From the NCBI RefSeq assembly GCF_000346465.2, contig NC_034012.1:9160294-9224293 (forward strand): 64,000 nt of DNA, in the 5' to 3' direction. The position numbers were made by a program, and so were the translations under genes. The notes under the pieces are model-generated. The model was not told where the DNA came from. It did not search any database and saw only the letters and a program-made list of their open reading frames with translations. Of this stretch, positions 36,825 to 48,400 are shown in pieces. How positions within the stretch are numbered: the first letter of the stretch is position 1; each line of letters begins with the position of its first letter. The DNA comes from Prunus persica (Eukaryota; Streptophyta; Magnoliopsida; Rosales; Rosaceae).

Positions 36825-39800
36825 ATGGCAGCCATCCTCCCACCAATTATGCTGGACCACCACTATTCTGTGGATGATGGTCTCAAACCAGGAGGCCCCC
36901 TTCTGCTGCTCAAAGACGCCCGTGAGACTGCTGTTGTTAGTAATGAACCAGCACCTGACTCTGCCCCTGTGATCGAACCTGCCTCCATTTCTAGGTGCTG
37001 CATCGAGAAGGGCCTGTTTCCAGCAGTTCCCCTATTTTTCCAATTTCCTTGTAGCACCAGCAAAAGTTGGTCTGAATGGGTTGACCGCGAGCTGCGGGAT
37101 CCCTCCACATGCAATATTTCGCGCAGAGCACAGGTCTTAGATGCTATCTTTCTCTCCAAACTGTGGGACATTCACATCGAAGCAAAGATGCTTCGCCACG
37201 TGGTCCGGAGGTGGAGTGCTGCAACCCATACCTTCATATGTCCATGGGGAGAATTTACTCCTACCTTAGAAGATGTAGCGAATATTTCCCGCCTTCCGGT
37301 TTGTGGCGACCGAAACCCCTTCAACATTGCCCTTACTCCGGAAGAAGTAGACAAGCTTGCAGTTTTATAGAGAGGTGCCCCCACTTCTCCCAGCACCTCA
37401 TTACGGTTCAATAATTGGATACAATACTTTGGTGATGCAAACAGACAAGGCTCTCATCGATTGGCTGCATTCATAGCATTATGGCTTGGGCGGTTCGTGC
37501 TCTGTGATTTCTCCCAAGATTGCCTGCATGAGCGTGTGTTTCCCTTGGCTCTGGCTATAGCTCGGGGTGATACAATCCCTTTAGCCCCCATGTTCTTGGG
37601 TCATCTATACCGACTGCTTGATCGGACTCAGCTCTTAGAGAAGAACGCGTCCGGAACCATGGGTGTGGAGACCCTTTTGAATTCTGGCTTTCTGCAGGTG
37701 TTTCTATGGGAGCGTCTCAAGGACTGGACGTATATTCACTCCCGCACTCACATGCCCTGAAATTGGCTGACTGGTGCAATGGTTCATTTATGCCAGACAA
37801 TCTGCCTTTGGTTTGCAGATGGTTCAAAGGATGCAGCGGAAAGGTCAAGACTTCTTATCACTGATGGACAATATTGAGAACTTCGTTTTTCGCCCTTACG
37901 GCACCTCAGCAGAGACCTTCACCTTTCGTGCCCTTTATGCTGATGTCAATGATACCATCGAAGTNNNNNNNNNNNNNNNNNNNNNNNNNNNNNNNNNNNN
38001 NNNNNNNNNNNNNNNNNNNNNNNNNNNNNNNNNNNNNNNNNNNNNNNNNNNNNNNNNNNNNNNNNNNNNNNNNNNNNNNNNNNNNNNNNNNNNNNNNNNN
38101 NNNNNNNNNNNNNNNNNNNNNNNNNNNNNNNNNNNNNNNNNNNNNNNNNNNNNNNNNNNNNNNNNNNNNNNNNNNNNNNNNNNNNNNNNNNNNNNNNNNN
38201 NNNNNNNNNNNNNNNNNNNNNNNNNNNNNNNNNNNNNNNNNNNNNNNNNNNNNNNNNNNNNNNNNNNNNNNNNNNNNGCTTCTTTTCGCGAGTTCCAATC
38301 CTTTCCTGGGGATAGACTGCCCCCCACGACTGCGCGCCTCGCAGGCTTAATCACGGAGGAGAAGGCCATCCCTCTGAGCCAAAAACGCAACCTCCCTTTT
38401 ATCTCTAAAAGTGGTGACATCGTTGGGGAATTCTCCAAAGCGAAGCCAAAATCGGGAACACAGAGCCCTCATAGTTCTGGGAAAGTCGCAGTACCAACAT
38501 CTAGCGAAGGGAAACAGGTGGAAAAACAAAGTGCCGGGAAGAAGCAAGCTGCTGGCAAGCCTAGAAAGTTCATCCCGAAAGTTGCACCAAGTGGTCCACC
38601 CCGAACTAGAGAAGCTACTCCTCCAGAACATTCGCGCCCTGCGAGGCCCACTGCCTCTGAGAGCCAGAGTCGTACTGATAGGGTGCTGGAAACGCCCCCT
38701 TTTCGCCGTGAGTGCCACTTCTTTCCTTTGTTTTGTTTTATTTATTTATTATTTTCCTTCAACTACATATATTTACGTATACATATATACATATATATAT
38801 ATATTTTAGGGAAAATGGGTACTACGCCAAAGAGGAAGAGAAGTAGCACATCCTCCGTGTCTCCACAAGCAGCTCCAAAACGTCGCAGTATGCGCGTTTT
38901 GCAGGCAAGATTTTCCGGAGCTCGTGCAAGCGGCAGTGAGGCTTCCGGGACCCGAACAGTGGTGACGATTGATGATGACAGCGATACTGCTGAGTCGGAG
39001 GCTAGTACTCCAGAGCAAGAGAAAATTGATGCCGTGAGTGACATGCGCGAGGATTCTGACAGGGAGGGCAACAACGATCAGGACGAAGGTGGGTCCATGC
39101 ATTTTGACGACCATCAAGAGGAACAAGGTGGCCTGGTTCCTCTTAGCGGCCCTGCTGGTAGCGGCATGCACCCTGTCAGTGTTGAGCAGGTACTTGGTCT
39201 ACCCTAGAACTGGTTCTCCTTTCTTTTGCTGCTGCGTATAATTTGTCAATCATCTCATGCTGATTCTGACGCATGCATACATTCTTTTTCCTTCTTTTTT
39301 TTTTTTTTAGTCGCAGGCTAGGGATGTTATTCAGGAGATGGCGATTGTGCCTGTGGTGCCTTCTTCTTCCGATGCATTTGACACACTGATTGAGGCAGCT
39401 CTTGCTGAGTCGCCTTCGCCGACAAGTCCACGAGATGAAACTCCCGCATTTCGAATCACCAGCCCCTTGCCTCCTCTCTTCCAACACTTCCTTCGAAGAG
39501 ACCTTGAGCCTACAATTCCTCCAGCCTTTCCAGCAGCTCTCCGGAGCAACACTTTTGCCTTCCACGGGGCGTTGCCTACTCCATCCCACATTCAGCCGAT
39601 CCTTTGAGTACCAGAGCCTGGCCCCTTAGCACTCCTTCCAGCACCTTCACCTAATGACACAAGTGTTACCGATGGTGCCCAGGCCAGCATTACTGTCTCT
39701 GAGCATGCTTCTTTTAGCGCGTCTTGGTCGGAATGGGAGAACTCCTTCACTACATTCATGGCCTTTTTCGATGGGGGTGCCCAGATTCTTCGCTCTGCAG

Positions 39801-40345
39801 ATGAGCTCCTGCCGCTTTGTCATCAATTTAACGGCTATGCACCCTTTCGGGGAGCCCTTGTTTATCCTGAAACAGTGGCGGTTTTAGGAAGATTCATGGA
39901 CAAGTACGGAGATATTATGGACATTACAGGTATCACGTCTTCTTTTTCACGGAGTGCCGCCTTCCGGACTCTTGGCTTAGTGCTCCATGGCATGGATACT
40001 ATGCAGCTGTTAGACATTACAGACCATCGGCTTCTTTGCTGGAGGGACGCAATCTGTGAAGCCCTGACCCTCGGCTTTCGGATAGAATTTCTTCTGAATC
40101 TGGTAAAGGACCTAGCACGTGCTGTGTTCGGGGAAAGAGCTATCCATAGCATGGAGTCATTTTCTGGTTATGAAGACATAAGGGCAGCGATAGAGGCCTT
40201 GATTCTCAAGCAGCGTGAACTGGAAAACCAACACAGGGAGTTGCGTGCCCTTCTTCTTGCTCAAGATGTTTCTTCCGACAGTGCTGGTTGCATAATAGAA
40301 GCAGTGACAAGGTCTTCTCAGAAGGCCCCCGCCATTCCCTTCTAG
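36825..40345 (+). pseudogene. Plant mobile domain (PMD) gene inside gypsy element, antisense, interrupted
   Basis: The frame begins MAAILPPIMLDHHYSVDDGL; a possible leader exon precedes it, with an acceptor at TTTTTTGCAG before 36800. The next 300 residues match the plant mobile domain (aminotransferase-like) family: WSEWVDRELRD, AQVLDAIFLSKLWD, TFICPWGEFTPTLEDVANIS, LAAFIALWLGRFVLCD, LADWCNGSFMPDNLPLVCRW. The frame is broken by a TAG at 37368-37370 and by two frame changes between 37740 and 37870; the N gap removes the next part. Later exons, 38278-38707, 38810-39189 and from 39311, have good splice borders and encode a basic, Ser/Pro-rich, acidic linker and a C-terminal helical domain (FRGALVYPETVAVLGRFMDK, RQRELENQHRE-like coiled coil) with a TGA at 39605-39607. 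Host PMD proteins act in gene silencing and genome maintenance; the role of retroelement copies is unknown. Confidence 0.72.
37965..38277. other. Assembly gap, 313 N
   Basis: A run of N inside the antisense PMD gene. The reading frame before and after is the same, but the length of the gap may not be exact. Confidence 0.99.
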
Positions 40346-41118
40346 CCACCCTTGACACCTTTTGAGGTTTGTGACCTTACATCCTTCTTTACTTCACCCT
40401 GCCTTTAAAATCAACTTACTCTCTTTCGGCATTCTTCTTGGTTTTGCAGGTTACATTTTGCTTTGGTATAGGATCAGTTAGCGCGACACATTTCGAGATC
40501 TCCTTCGAGACTTAACAACACATTACCTCTTAGCTTGTATAACTTGCTCGAATTTAGGCTTGTAAAATTTGCATTGTGACAGCTTGGCACTGCAGCGTTG
40601 TTATGTGCTGACTGTTGGAAACTATGTCCTCCCTTTTTTGTCAAACACATTGTAACTTTTCTATTTGGTATTATATACAGTGCTTGGTTGAAACTTTTCG
40701 CTTGAGATTTCCCGCATGTTGGGTCTTAATATAAGGTAGATACCGCCATAATTTTGGCAGGATCCATGCTTGAAGCTTCAATGCTTATTTTAGCTTGGCG
40801 TATATTTTTTGTTGATGAAGCATGAGGTCTGCTAGTGGCTTAGGATCCCATACAAATGGCTTTGGCTTGGCATGTGCTCTGCTAAATAATATTTATATAT
40901 GTATATATATATATATTTTTTTTTTTTATAAAAAACTACCATGAATATATAAAGGCAATTTTTTTTTTTTTTCAAAATACTCCTTCATTCTCATTTCAGC
41001 TTTCATGTCACCACAATGGTACATGTTACCAAAAACTTCCCAAGCGAGAGTTAGGGATATAGAAGGAGGGCATGAGGGGATAAATACGATGATATAATGA
41101 TAAAAATACTATTCCTTC
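40346..41118. other. Non-coding junction between PMD gene and pol remnant
   Basis: 3' flank of the antisense gene on the plus strand and of the pol remnant on the minus strand. It contains a (TA)n tract near 40895-40920 and T runs near 40957-40972, and no domain. Confidence 0.5.
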
Positions 41119-41400
41119 TTAGCAATAGTAGGGCTTGAGCCATTTTCCATTGATGGGATCCGTTAGCGTGCCTTCCTTGACAGAGATCAAGTGGTAATAG
41201 CCACTGCTGTGTACTTCTTTGACTGCGAATGGACCCTCCCATTGCGGGGCAAACTTGGAAGGTCCCGATATCTGTCTTTTCACATGCTCGACAACTTTTA
41301 GCACGAGATCTCCTTGCTTGAAAGCTTGAGGCTTAACGGTTCTGTTGTATGCTTGGGCAGTAGTTCTGTGATAAAGTGCCATTTTCCTTTCGGCTTCCAT
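41119..41400 (-). pseudogene. Integrase C-terminal remnant of gypsy pol
   Basis: The frame gives residues such as YNRTVKPQAFKQGDLVLKVV, FAPQWEGPFAVKEVHSSGYY and NGKWLKPYYC, matching the C-terminal (GPY/F-type) end of Ty3/gypsy integrase, which includes the typical final LK-YY. The zinc-binding HHCC and the catalytic D,D,E core are absent, as are reverse transcriptase and RNase H. It begins only about 50 bp after the gag-protease frame ends, so an internal deletion of most of pol is the simplest reading. Confidence 0.8.
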
Positions 41401-41450
41401 CCTCCATACTCGGGGCTTTCCCGTAAGACACGATTAAGCCCCCAATCCCG

Positions 41451-43964
41451 TCATAAGCGGTACACGGTGCGCCCATCGGGGAGAGTTACTTTTGAGCACC
41501 GGGGATGATCATAGGCATGATTATTAGCTTCCGAGTGTCTCTTTCTTCCTCGGTTGATGACGGTGATGAGTTCTTCATTACTTAAATCACGAATTTCTGT
41601 CCAAGAAGGAAGGTAGGTCCCGAAATTCTTTGATGGGTTGCTTTCAGCACCTGTGCATTCAGTATAAAATTCTGCCTCGGAGTAGTGGGCTTCATCTTTA
41701 TTGAATGGTGCTTGATTTCCGGGTATGCGTACTGGTCTCAGCCCAATTCTTCCTTTCACACATTGATGGTAAGTAGAGACCACAAGCTTATGCTTGTTGA
41801 GCCAAGGCCTTCCAAGCAGAGCATGGTAAGCCACATCCACGTCCACAACATAAAATTTAGTAAGTGCTCGAATCGGTCCCACCTTCAGATTTACTTGCAT
41901 ATACCCGACCGTGACTTCACTTTTATTCCCGAAACCGCTGATGCTTGTTTGAGATTGCACGATCTTAGATAGCGGAATGCCAGCTGCTGTAAGCACAGAT
42001 AGGGGTAAAATATTGACAGAGGAACCTGTGTCTACCAAGGCTCTCCTTATAAACACATCGTTAATCTGCCGCTCCAAATAAAGTGGCCTCCTGTGGTCCG
42101 GGTAAGGAACTTCCATATCCTCGTCTGTGAAGATGATAGCATTGTCATTTCCCAAAAATGAACTTTGTGGTTGAACAGTGAAGCAATGAGGGTCAGATGC
42201 CGCAGAGATGCTCATGAGAGCTACAGCAGCTGCTTCTCTTGCTTGAGGCCCAAAGCCAAGTTGGTCAAAGAGTGACTTGAACTTTGGGTTTCTGTGGAGG
42301 GCCTGTGAAGCTGTGGGCCCCTGTTTCAGACTTAGGTAACATCCCAACACGCTTGCTTCAGCCTCCGTAACATTGTGAAATGTTACGGCAGCTATTTCCT
42401 GCTGTCCCAATGAAGCCCCCGAGTAGCAATCTTCCAGCATGTCTTGAACAAACATCTGATTACTTGAGTTGTTATCCCATCCATCAGCGAGCGGCCATGG
42501 CGTGTTATAACTTGAAGGCTTCGAATATTTGCACCAGTACGCCTTCTCCATGTTCCCGCAAGGTTCCCACATAGCTTCTGGCGGCTTCGGGTCATTCCTC
42601 CATGGGTGGCACAATTCATCATCATCGAGTAAATCCTCGGAATATGTAATGACAGCAGCTACCTCTTTGCCCCTTCGTTTCGGCAAGGGGTCCTCATCAA
42701 TTGTTTGCTTCCTAGAAGGGAGCCCAAGGACTCCTTCATGTATTTTAGCATGTAAAATCCTTCTTAGACTCTGACAGGCAGTAGTTGGATGTCCCACGAA
42801 TTGATGGTAGCGACAGTACCTAGGATCATTCTTTTCTTCTCGGGTGGGGACTTTGTAGGGCCTGAGAGGTTTGATTGCGCCATCAGCGATCATCGTGTCC
42901 AGGATGACATGAAACTCCTCATCTTTGCATGGCAGTGGCGGGTACGTCTCTCGGTCCTTTCTTTTGCGTGCGCTGTAATCGTTGGATGGCTTGTCATTTA
43001 CAGCTAAAGTTTGGTGCGCCTCCTTCTTCTCATTCCTCCAAGTCCTTTGTCCCGTCGGTTTGACAGACATGCTTGTTTTTCTTACTGCTTCCAACAACCT
43101 AGAAAATTGACTGATGCCAATGTTTTCTAGGTACACTCTATAATCTGCTACAATGTTGCTGATGCAGATTTCGACAAGTGTCTCTTCGTCCTTTTCATCA
43201 TAGCAATCTAGGGCCAGATCTCGAAACCTTCGTACAAAGTCCACAGGATCTTCACCATGCTTCTGGCGGGTATTGTTGAGCTGGGTGGTGGTGACTCTTT
43301 CCTCGTGCTGAAAGTATTTTTTACAGAACCTGCCTGCCAGATCGTCCCAAGAACGAATAGAGTCTGGCGCCAACGTCGTATACCAGGTATAGGCCCGATC
43401 AGTAAGACTTTTTGAAAACTCTCGCAGTCGGAGATTATAATCACCAGCATGTGGTCCTAAGGCATCGATGAAACGACTAACATGCTCCTTTGGGCTCCCC
43501 TTCCTTCTATCGAAAAGGACGAAGTTTGGTGTTTCGTAGCCTTTGGGGTAAGGCTGCTGGAGTAAGCTTGATGGGTAAGGTGGTTGAGGAACGTATTTCC
43601 AGTCTTCTTGGCTTCGACTGAGTTCCCTTTCCAGCATGGCAACGACATCCCCCTGGGTAACAAAAGATGGTCCCCTTTGTTCAGATTCTTTTCCGGCAGC
43701 AGCAGATTCCTCCTGTGGATGTCGGGTATTTTCTTCGTTTGGCTTAGGAACAGCATTCCTTAGCTCTTTGATGGTGTCCATCATTTCTCTTTGGGTTTCC
43801 CCCATAGCCTGCATAGCCGTAATAAGGTCTGTGAGGGTAAAAGCTCCCTCACTTGCACGTTCTTGCTGCCTAGAGGAGGTATTTTGTCGTGATTCGGAAT
43901 CACCGTGGTTAGATCCGTCTTGAGAGGCCATGGTATTGCTCCTAGTCTTCTTTTTTGGAGGCAT
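41451..43964 (-). CDS. Gag-protease polyprotein of gypsy element
   Basis: An intact 837-residue frame. Residues about 140-300 are the retrotransposon gag capsid region (FVLFDRRKGSPKEHVSRFID, AYTWYTTLAPDSIRSWDDLA, EDPVDFVRRFRDLALDCYD). A CRYHQFVGHPTTAC motif near residue 384 is the zinc-knuckle-like signature common in Tat/Ogre gag. Residues about 630-735 are an aspartic protease with the catalytic LVDTGSSVNILP (Asp645) and the later HALLGRPWLN. The frame stops at YRL, just where reverse transcriptase should follow. The start is the Met of MPPKKKTRSN, about 25 bases after the primer-binding site. Gag forms the particle that packages element RNA and the protease cuts the polyprotein; both still look functional, so this copy could supply or share particles while lacking its own enzymes. 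Confidence 0.9.
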   Translation of the reverse strand: MPPKKKTRSNTMASQDGSNHGDSESRQNTSSRQQERASEGAFTLTDLITAMQAMGETQREMMDTIKELRNAVPKPNEENTRHPQEESAAAGKESEQRGPSFVTQGDVVAMLERELSRSQEDWKYVPQPPYPSSLLQQPYPKGYETPNFVLFDRRKGSPKEHVSRFIDALGPHAGDYNLRLREFSKSLTDRAYTWYTTLAPDSIRSWDDLAGRFCKKYFQHEERVTTTQLNNTRQKHGEDPVDFVRRFRDLALDCYDEKDEETLVEICISNIVADYRVYLENIGISQFSRLLEAVRKTSMSVKPTGQRTWRNEKKEAHQTLAVNDKPSNDYSARKRKDRETYPPLPCKDEEFHVILDTMIADGAIKPLRPYKVPTREEKNDPRYCRYHQFVGHPTTACQSLRRILHAKIHEGVLGLPSRKQTIDEDPLPKRRGKEVAAVITYSEDLLDDDELCHPWRNDPKPPEAMWEPCGNMEKAYWCKYSKPSSYNTPWPLADGWDNNSSNQMFVQDMLEDCYSGASLGQQEIAAVTFHNVTEAEASVLGCYLSLKQGPTASQALHRNPKFKSLFDQLGFGPQAREAAAVALMSISAASDPHCFTVQPQSSFLGNDNAIIFTDEDMEVPYPDHRRPLYLERQINDVFIRRALVDTGSSVNILPLSVLTAAGIPLSKIVQSQTSISGFGNKSEVTVGYMQVNLKVGPIRALTKFYVVDVDVAYHALLGRPWLNKHKLVVSTYHQCVKGRIGLRPVRIPGNQAPFNKDEAHYSEAEFYTECTGAESNPSKNFGTYLPSWTEIRDLSNEELITVINRGRKRHSEANNHAYDHPRCSKVTLPDGRTVYRL

Positions 43965-43987
43965 TAGCGAAAAAATGGCAGCTTGGT

Positions 43988-44004
43988 CCCCAGCAGAGTC
44001 GCCA
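43988..44004 (-). other. Primer-binding site of gypsy element
   Basis: The minus strand reads TGGCGACTCTGCTGGGG, five bases after the end of the 5' LTR. It begins with TGG as needed to pair with a tRNA CCA end. It looks like the arginine-tRNA type used by Ogre/Tat elements; the tRNA identity is from memory of the lineage, not checked. Confidence 0.75.
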
Positions 44005-44009
44005 ATTTA

Positions 44010-45471
44010 TGTTGGGGCTTTTTTGTTCCAGCAGCCTGACGAATGGGCTTGGGCTGCCGTAAGAAGAGAAGTGAGCAAAATTCCCCAAATGCCTGGGTTC
44101 GACACCAAGCGCCTGGAAGAGTGTTTTTCGCAGAGTCTGATGAAACTGTTACGAAAACACTCTCAGGCTTCCTTCACTAATAGCCTAAACAAACTTGACC
44201 AATTTTACAGAAGAGCTTGGCTTGGAGAGCATGTGGCATGGGAGCTAGGCTTTCACAGGTTTAGCAATTTTGAGAGAGAGAGATGAATTTTCCTATGGAG
44301 GATGGGGGTTTAGAGCAGGCAAAGGGAGATTTGGCTGATTTCCTTCCCAATGGAGGAAGAAAACGAATGGAGGAGGAGATGGGGTGGCTTGAGTAGATTT
44401 TCCAGCTGCTTGACAATGCTTGGTCGAGCTCTGGAAAATGGGTTGGTTTTCTGGGTAGCAGAAGTCCTCCTTTTTATAGCCGCTAAGGGTTCTAATTCCG
44501 TCATACTTCCCTCCCTCTTTCCATTGTTTTCCCCCACTTCGTCTTCTTTGATGAATCCCGTCCGCCCAAGACACATGGGTAAGGAACCCATTTGTGGTTC
44601 CAAGGTCTCGGTTTTGCTGGCCCTTCATCATAGAGGTGAAGAGCCGCTTGCTTTTCTCTCGATCTTTCCTATGCAAGCTGCCAGAACAATGGGAGGGAAA
44701 GGAGCTACGTTTTACCCAACGGGTAAACCTCTTGCTTGTGTGGATTTCCTCTGGTTTTTGAGATGGTTGCTGTTGACTTTCTTGGATAAGGACAAAACGT
44801 GCTTGGCCAGATATTTTACAGAGAGTTTGGGCTGGGCTTTTCTTTCCTAGGCTTTGAATTGGTGATATGTCATTCTGGGTCAGTCTGCTGGGCTTTTCGT
44901 CAAGTTGCCGGAAACAGCTTGCCTATTGCACTTTAACAGCACATTTAGGCCTTCTAATTGTCCTAGCCTTCTCTAACAGGCTTTGCACTTTTCTTCTAAG
45001 GTATTGGGTCATGCTCTCTCTTCTCTTATGCTAACCCATGTATTTCGGGCCGAAGAAATAGGCTTGAGTTTTGGGCCCCCCAAGTGACCCGAAACTACCA
45101 TTTCCTTGGCTCGTCAATGGGTCCTATGAAAGCTCGTTGCCATCCATACCACAACCCGTTCAAGCAAGCCCCGGGTAATTTTGGTGGCTTGGGCCCACCT
45201 AAGCTTGTAACACATCTTGGTGTTGGCATGGCGGTTCCGACACCTATGCTTGTGCTTGGATTTTTATCCTATCATCATAGGCTATAGCCGAGTTCGATAG
45301 GAATGAGCATGTTTTTAGCATGTTTTTTGGTCTTCCCGCACGTGCTTGTTTGGCGTGGCATGTGGCCCGTAGCTCGTATTAATTCGTTCCCTAAATTCTC
45401 TTGCGTTTACTTGTCCCTATTGGGCCAATAGTCAACTTGGGCTTAGCCCCTTGGATTTTTGGGCCTCAACA
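44010..45471 (-). repeat. 5' LTR of gypsy element (right on the plus strand)
   Basis: 1462 bp, nearly identical to the copy at 34227-35688. Its minus-strand TATA box, GGCTATAAAAAGG, lies at about 44469-44481 and could drive the gag-protease transcript. Confidence 0.93.
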
Positions 45472-45476
45472 CCTAC

Positions 45477-48400
45477 AAAGTAAGTACAACGATAGGAAAA
45501 TAATTTAGAAGTTGATATTATTGACACTTCAAAATAGTCATTGTGTGTATTCATTTGGTATATATAAAAAAGGAAACAATTATGTTTAGTAATTATTCAA
45601 AACCTTGTTCCTTTGGAAATTTTCAACTTTACCTCCACTAAATATTAATTCCTTTAGACAAATATGCTTTGTCACTAGATGTTGTGTCTTCATGGTATGG
45701 GAATCTTCTCGGTATCATTTAAGATGCGTTCTTTGAAGATTTTTTGTAATGTTTCTTTGGTTGAATGTATCGCTATATTTATTTATTTTTTAAACTTGGA
45801 CTTAAAACCAATATAAAGTTAAATTAAAGAAAAAAACTAACAGGTGACAAATTGCATTAGTCTTTATTCTCGTTTTCACAGCTCTCTCCTTGATGGAATC
45901 TTCCTCCATTTTGTATGCATCATATGCTTCCAAGTTGCCTCCTTTCTTGAAAACATTTTCACACACGCATTGATTCTAGAATGAGATTTTTCATATTTGA
46001 TTATGCACTAAAAAGTAATATTGAATATTATTAATTTGGCAAGAGGTGACAAATGGCGGCATACCTATCCACCCACACCAAAATTTGGTCTCAGCGTTAT
46101 ACACACAAGAACAATTCCAACAATCAACACACACCCTGCATTTTTCCAAAGTCTCCACCTGCGACCGACGTAAGATCTGCCAGTCTTACACATCAGATTT
46201 CTATTCCGAATGCCCGAACTACCCTCCCCGATCTCAAAATCTCCACCCACAACGGATCAGTAAATACCACCAAACCCCAAGGGATACATCCGTCATTCAC
46301 AAATTCGAAAGCGACCCAACCCTGAGAGCCCTTTTTAATTCCCAATGCCCCTCCTGACAGACCCTTCCCCAAAACGTGTCCTCTTTCGTCATTTCCCCGC
46401 GCTCGTCCCTCCTCTGTCCTCCAGGCTCCAGCTCTGCGTTTTTTTTCTTTTCAAAGCCCTGGCCCTTCCTTCTCCGAAAACTCATTTCCATAATTTCCAT
46501 CTCCGTCTCCAAGAGCCAATTTTCACGAGCTAAAAAGGGTAAAATAATCGAACCCAAAACGTTGAACCCATTGAATGTTTCGATTTGAATACGTATACAT
46601 TCAACCCTTCGGAAAATATCAAGTTTCCTCCAAAGGTAAGCTCTACGCTGAGAGTTAGGCGCTCATTAAACTTCTGAACAACTCTCTCATTCTCTTCCAT
46701 TGTTGGTCTATTTTTTGATTTGTTTTAACAACAGAAGTTTAATAAATGCACCCATATTTGGGATTTTCGAAACGGTTTTTAATCTTATTGTTTTTCTATT
46801 TTGAGCTTTTAATTACAGGTAAAGGTCGGTGCTTTTTTGATATATATCTTGTTTATAGGTAGTGTTTGTGTCTCGAAATCAAAACGCTTTGTAAGTTTTC
46901 TTTTCTTTTCTTTGTTTTGCTTCTGGGAACACTTGTTTTTCTGTTATTGGGCAAGAAAAAAAGACAAAGTAGTTCCTTTTGTTTTTTTGGTGTCTAGAAA
47001 AGCAATTTGTTTATTTATTTTCAGTGGTTCTGATTTCTGGGTTTTTGTTTTAGGGGCTTTGGCTCTGCTGGTGTCCCCGCCATTAGGACGACTTCATTTC
47101 TTCTTCTCCGGTGTGGTGTTGTCGTTCTGTTTGCTTGAGATTTACGTTACAATGAAGAGAATCTGAAACATATCATACTGCGATTTCTCGTGATATTTCG
47201 AAGGTATGTTGAATTGTATTCCACGTAATTTTTTTTTAGTTGAACGGTTAGTAGTGGTCAAATTGAGGTTTGGTTTATGATAGTAGTATGATTAACTGCT
47301 TGGGGCTTTTTGGGCCATGATTATGTGCTGGGTTTTACTAAAGTCTTTGCAGGACCAGCATATTGGTCCTCAACCCCTGGTCCATACTTACATAGTGATG
47401 ATATGGTTTCTGTGCAATTACTTGCTTGGGTGTATTTGTGTGTGGGACCCCTTTGCTTTGCAATTTCATTGCTAAGAATCGTTCAGATTTGTGGTGTTCG
47501 GTTTGTGGGGCTACATACAAGATCTAATAAGAGAAAGTGTACACACGGTCATCTTTAACTCTTTTTTGGCATCCATGTGAGGTCTAGATTTCGTGTTGAA
47601 AATAGTGTCTTTGTTTTGAAATTTACTCGTATTCATATTTCAAAAAGTATAATTTTGAGTAAAATTACCTCATTTTCTGATCATATTACTGTATATGGAT
47701 CTCACTTCTAACTTGTAAGAGATGTGGTCGGCAATATAATTTGTAAAACACGCGTGTAGCGAATTAAGGTTTAAATAAAAAAACATTGTTAAACGTGACA
47801 TTGAAACTTGAGATTTCTAAATGGTAGAATCTGATTTACACTAGAGACCTGGATGATACATCGTTTTGTTAACATAAAAAAACTTCACAGCATTGAAGCT
47901 TTTCTGGGTTAATGCGATGTGTCTCTAACTTTACACATGTGGGGTTGGAATGCAAAAAATTAGGGGATGAGGTTTGTCAGTATATGGGGGAGCAGGAGAA
48001 TGGCAGTGAGATTCAAATTTTTGCCCGTTGGTTTAGAATAGTACATGGTTCGTAAATTTGGCTCAGATCTCTATACGTTTTCTGTACTCTGAAGTATCCA
48101 AGGGGGTGATGTGTGATAAAAAGTGTTATATGATGGTGTGATTCATGAGGGTGTCTGGACAATGAAAAAGAATCCACCGCTTTGGCTTTGTACAAAAAAA
48201 ATTATGATTGTGCTGTGGAGATGATCCAAAATTCCTAATCAGATTTTCACTATGATGGGTCCCTTTCAGTTCAGATTTCTGATTTTGCAGAGAGTGCTTT
48301 TAGGACCTTACTGTTGTTTTAAGTGGGCTGCCTCAGGGAATCCAAGGGATGTTGGTTGTTTTAAAATTAATTTTATTTATTTATAATATTTATAAATTTC

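Larger units (their letters stand above)
34227..45471 (-). mobile_element. Ty3/gypsy LTR retrotransposon, Tat/Ogre-like, deleted pol, antisense extra gene
   Basis: An 11,245-bp element (including a 313-N gap) flanked by the 5-bp duplication CCTAC (34222-34226, 45472-45476). The LTRs, 34227-35688 and 44010-45471, are 1462 bp each and differ at three positions. The coding orientation is minus: the primer-binding site lies at 43988-44004, gag-protease follows at 43964-41451, then an integrase C-terminal remnant at 41400-41119, and the purine tract next to 35688. The reverse transcriptase, RNase H and integrase core are absent. About 5.4 kb between the pol remnant and the 3' LTR holds a plus-strand (antisense) gene with a plant mobile domain. 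Extra frames between pol and the 3' LTR are a known trait of Tat-lineage elements. The element must depend on other elements for movement. Confidence 0.92.
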
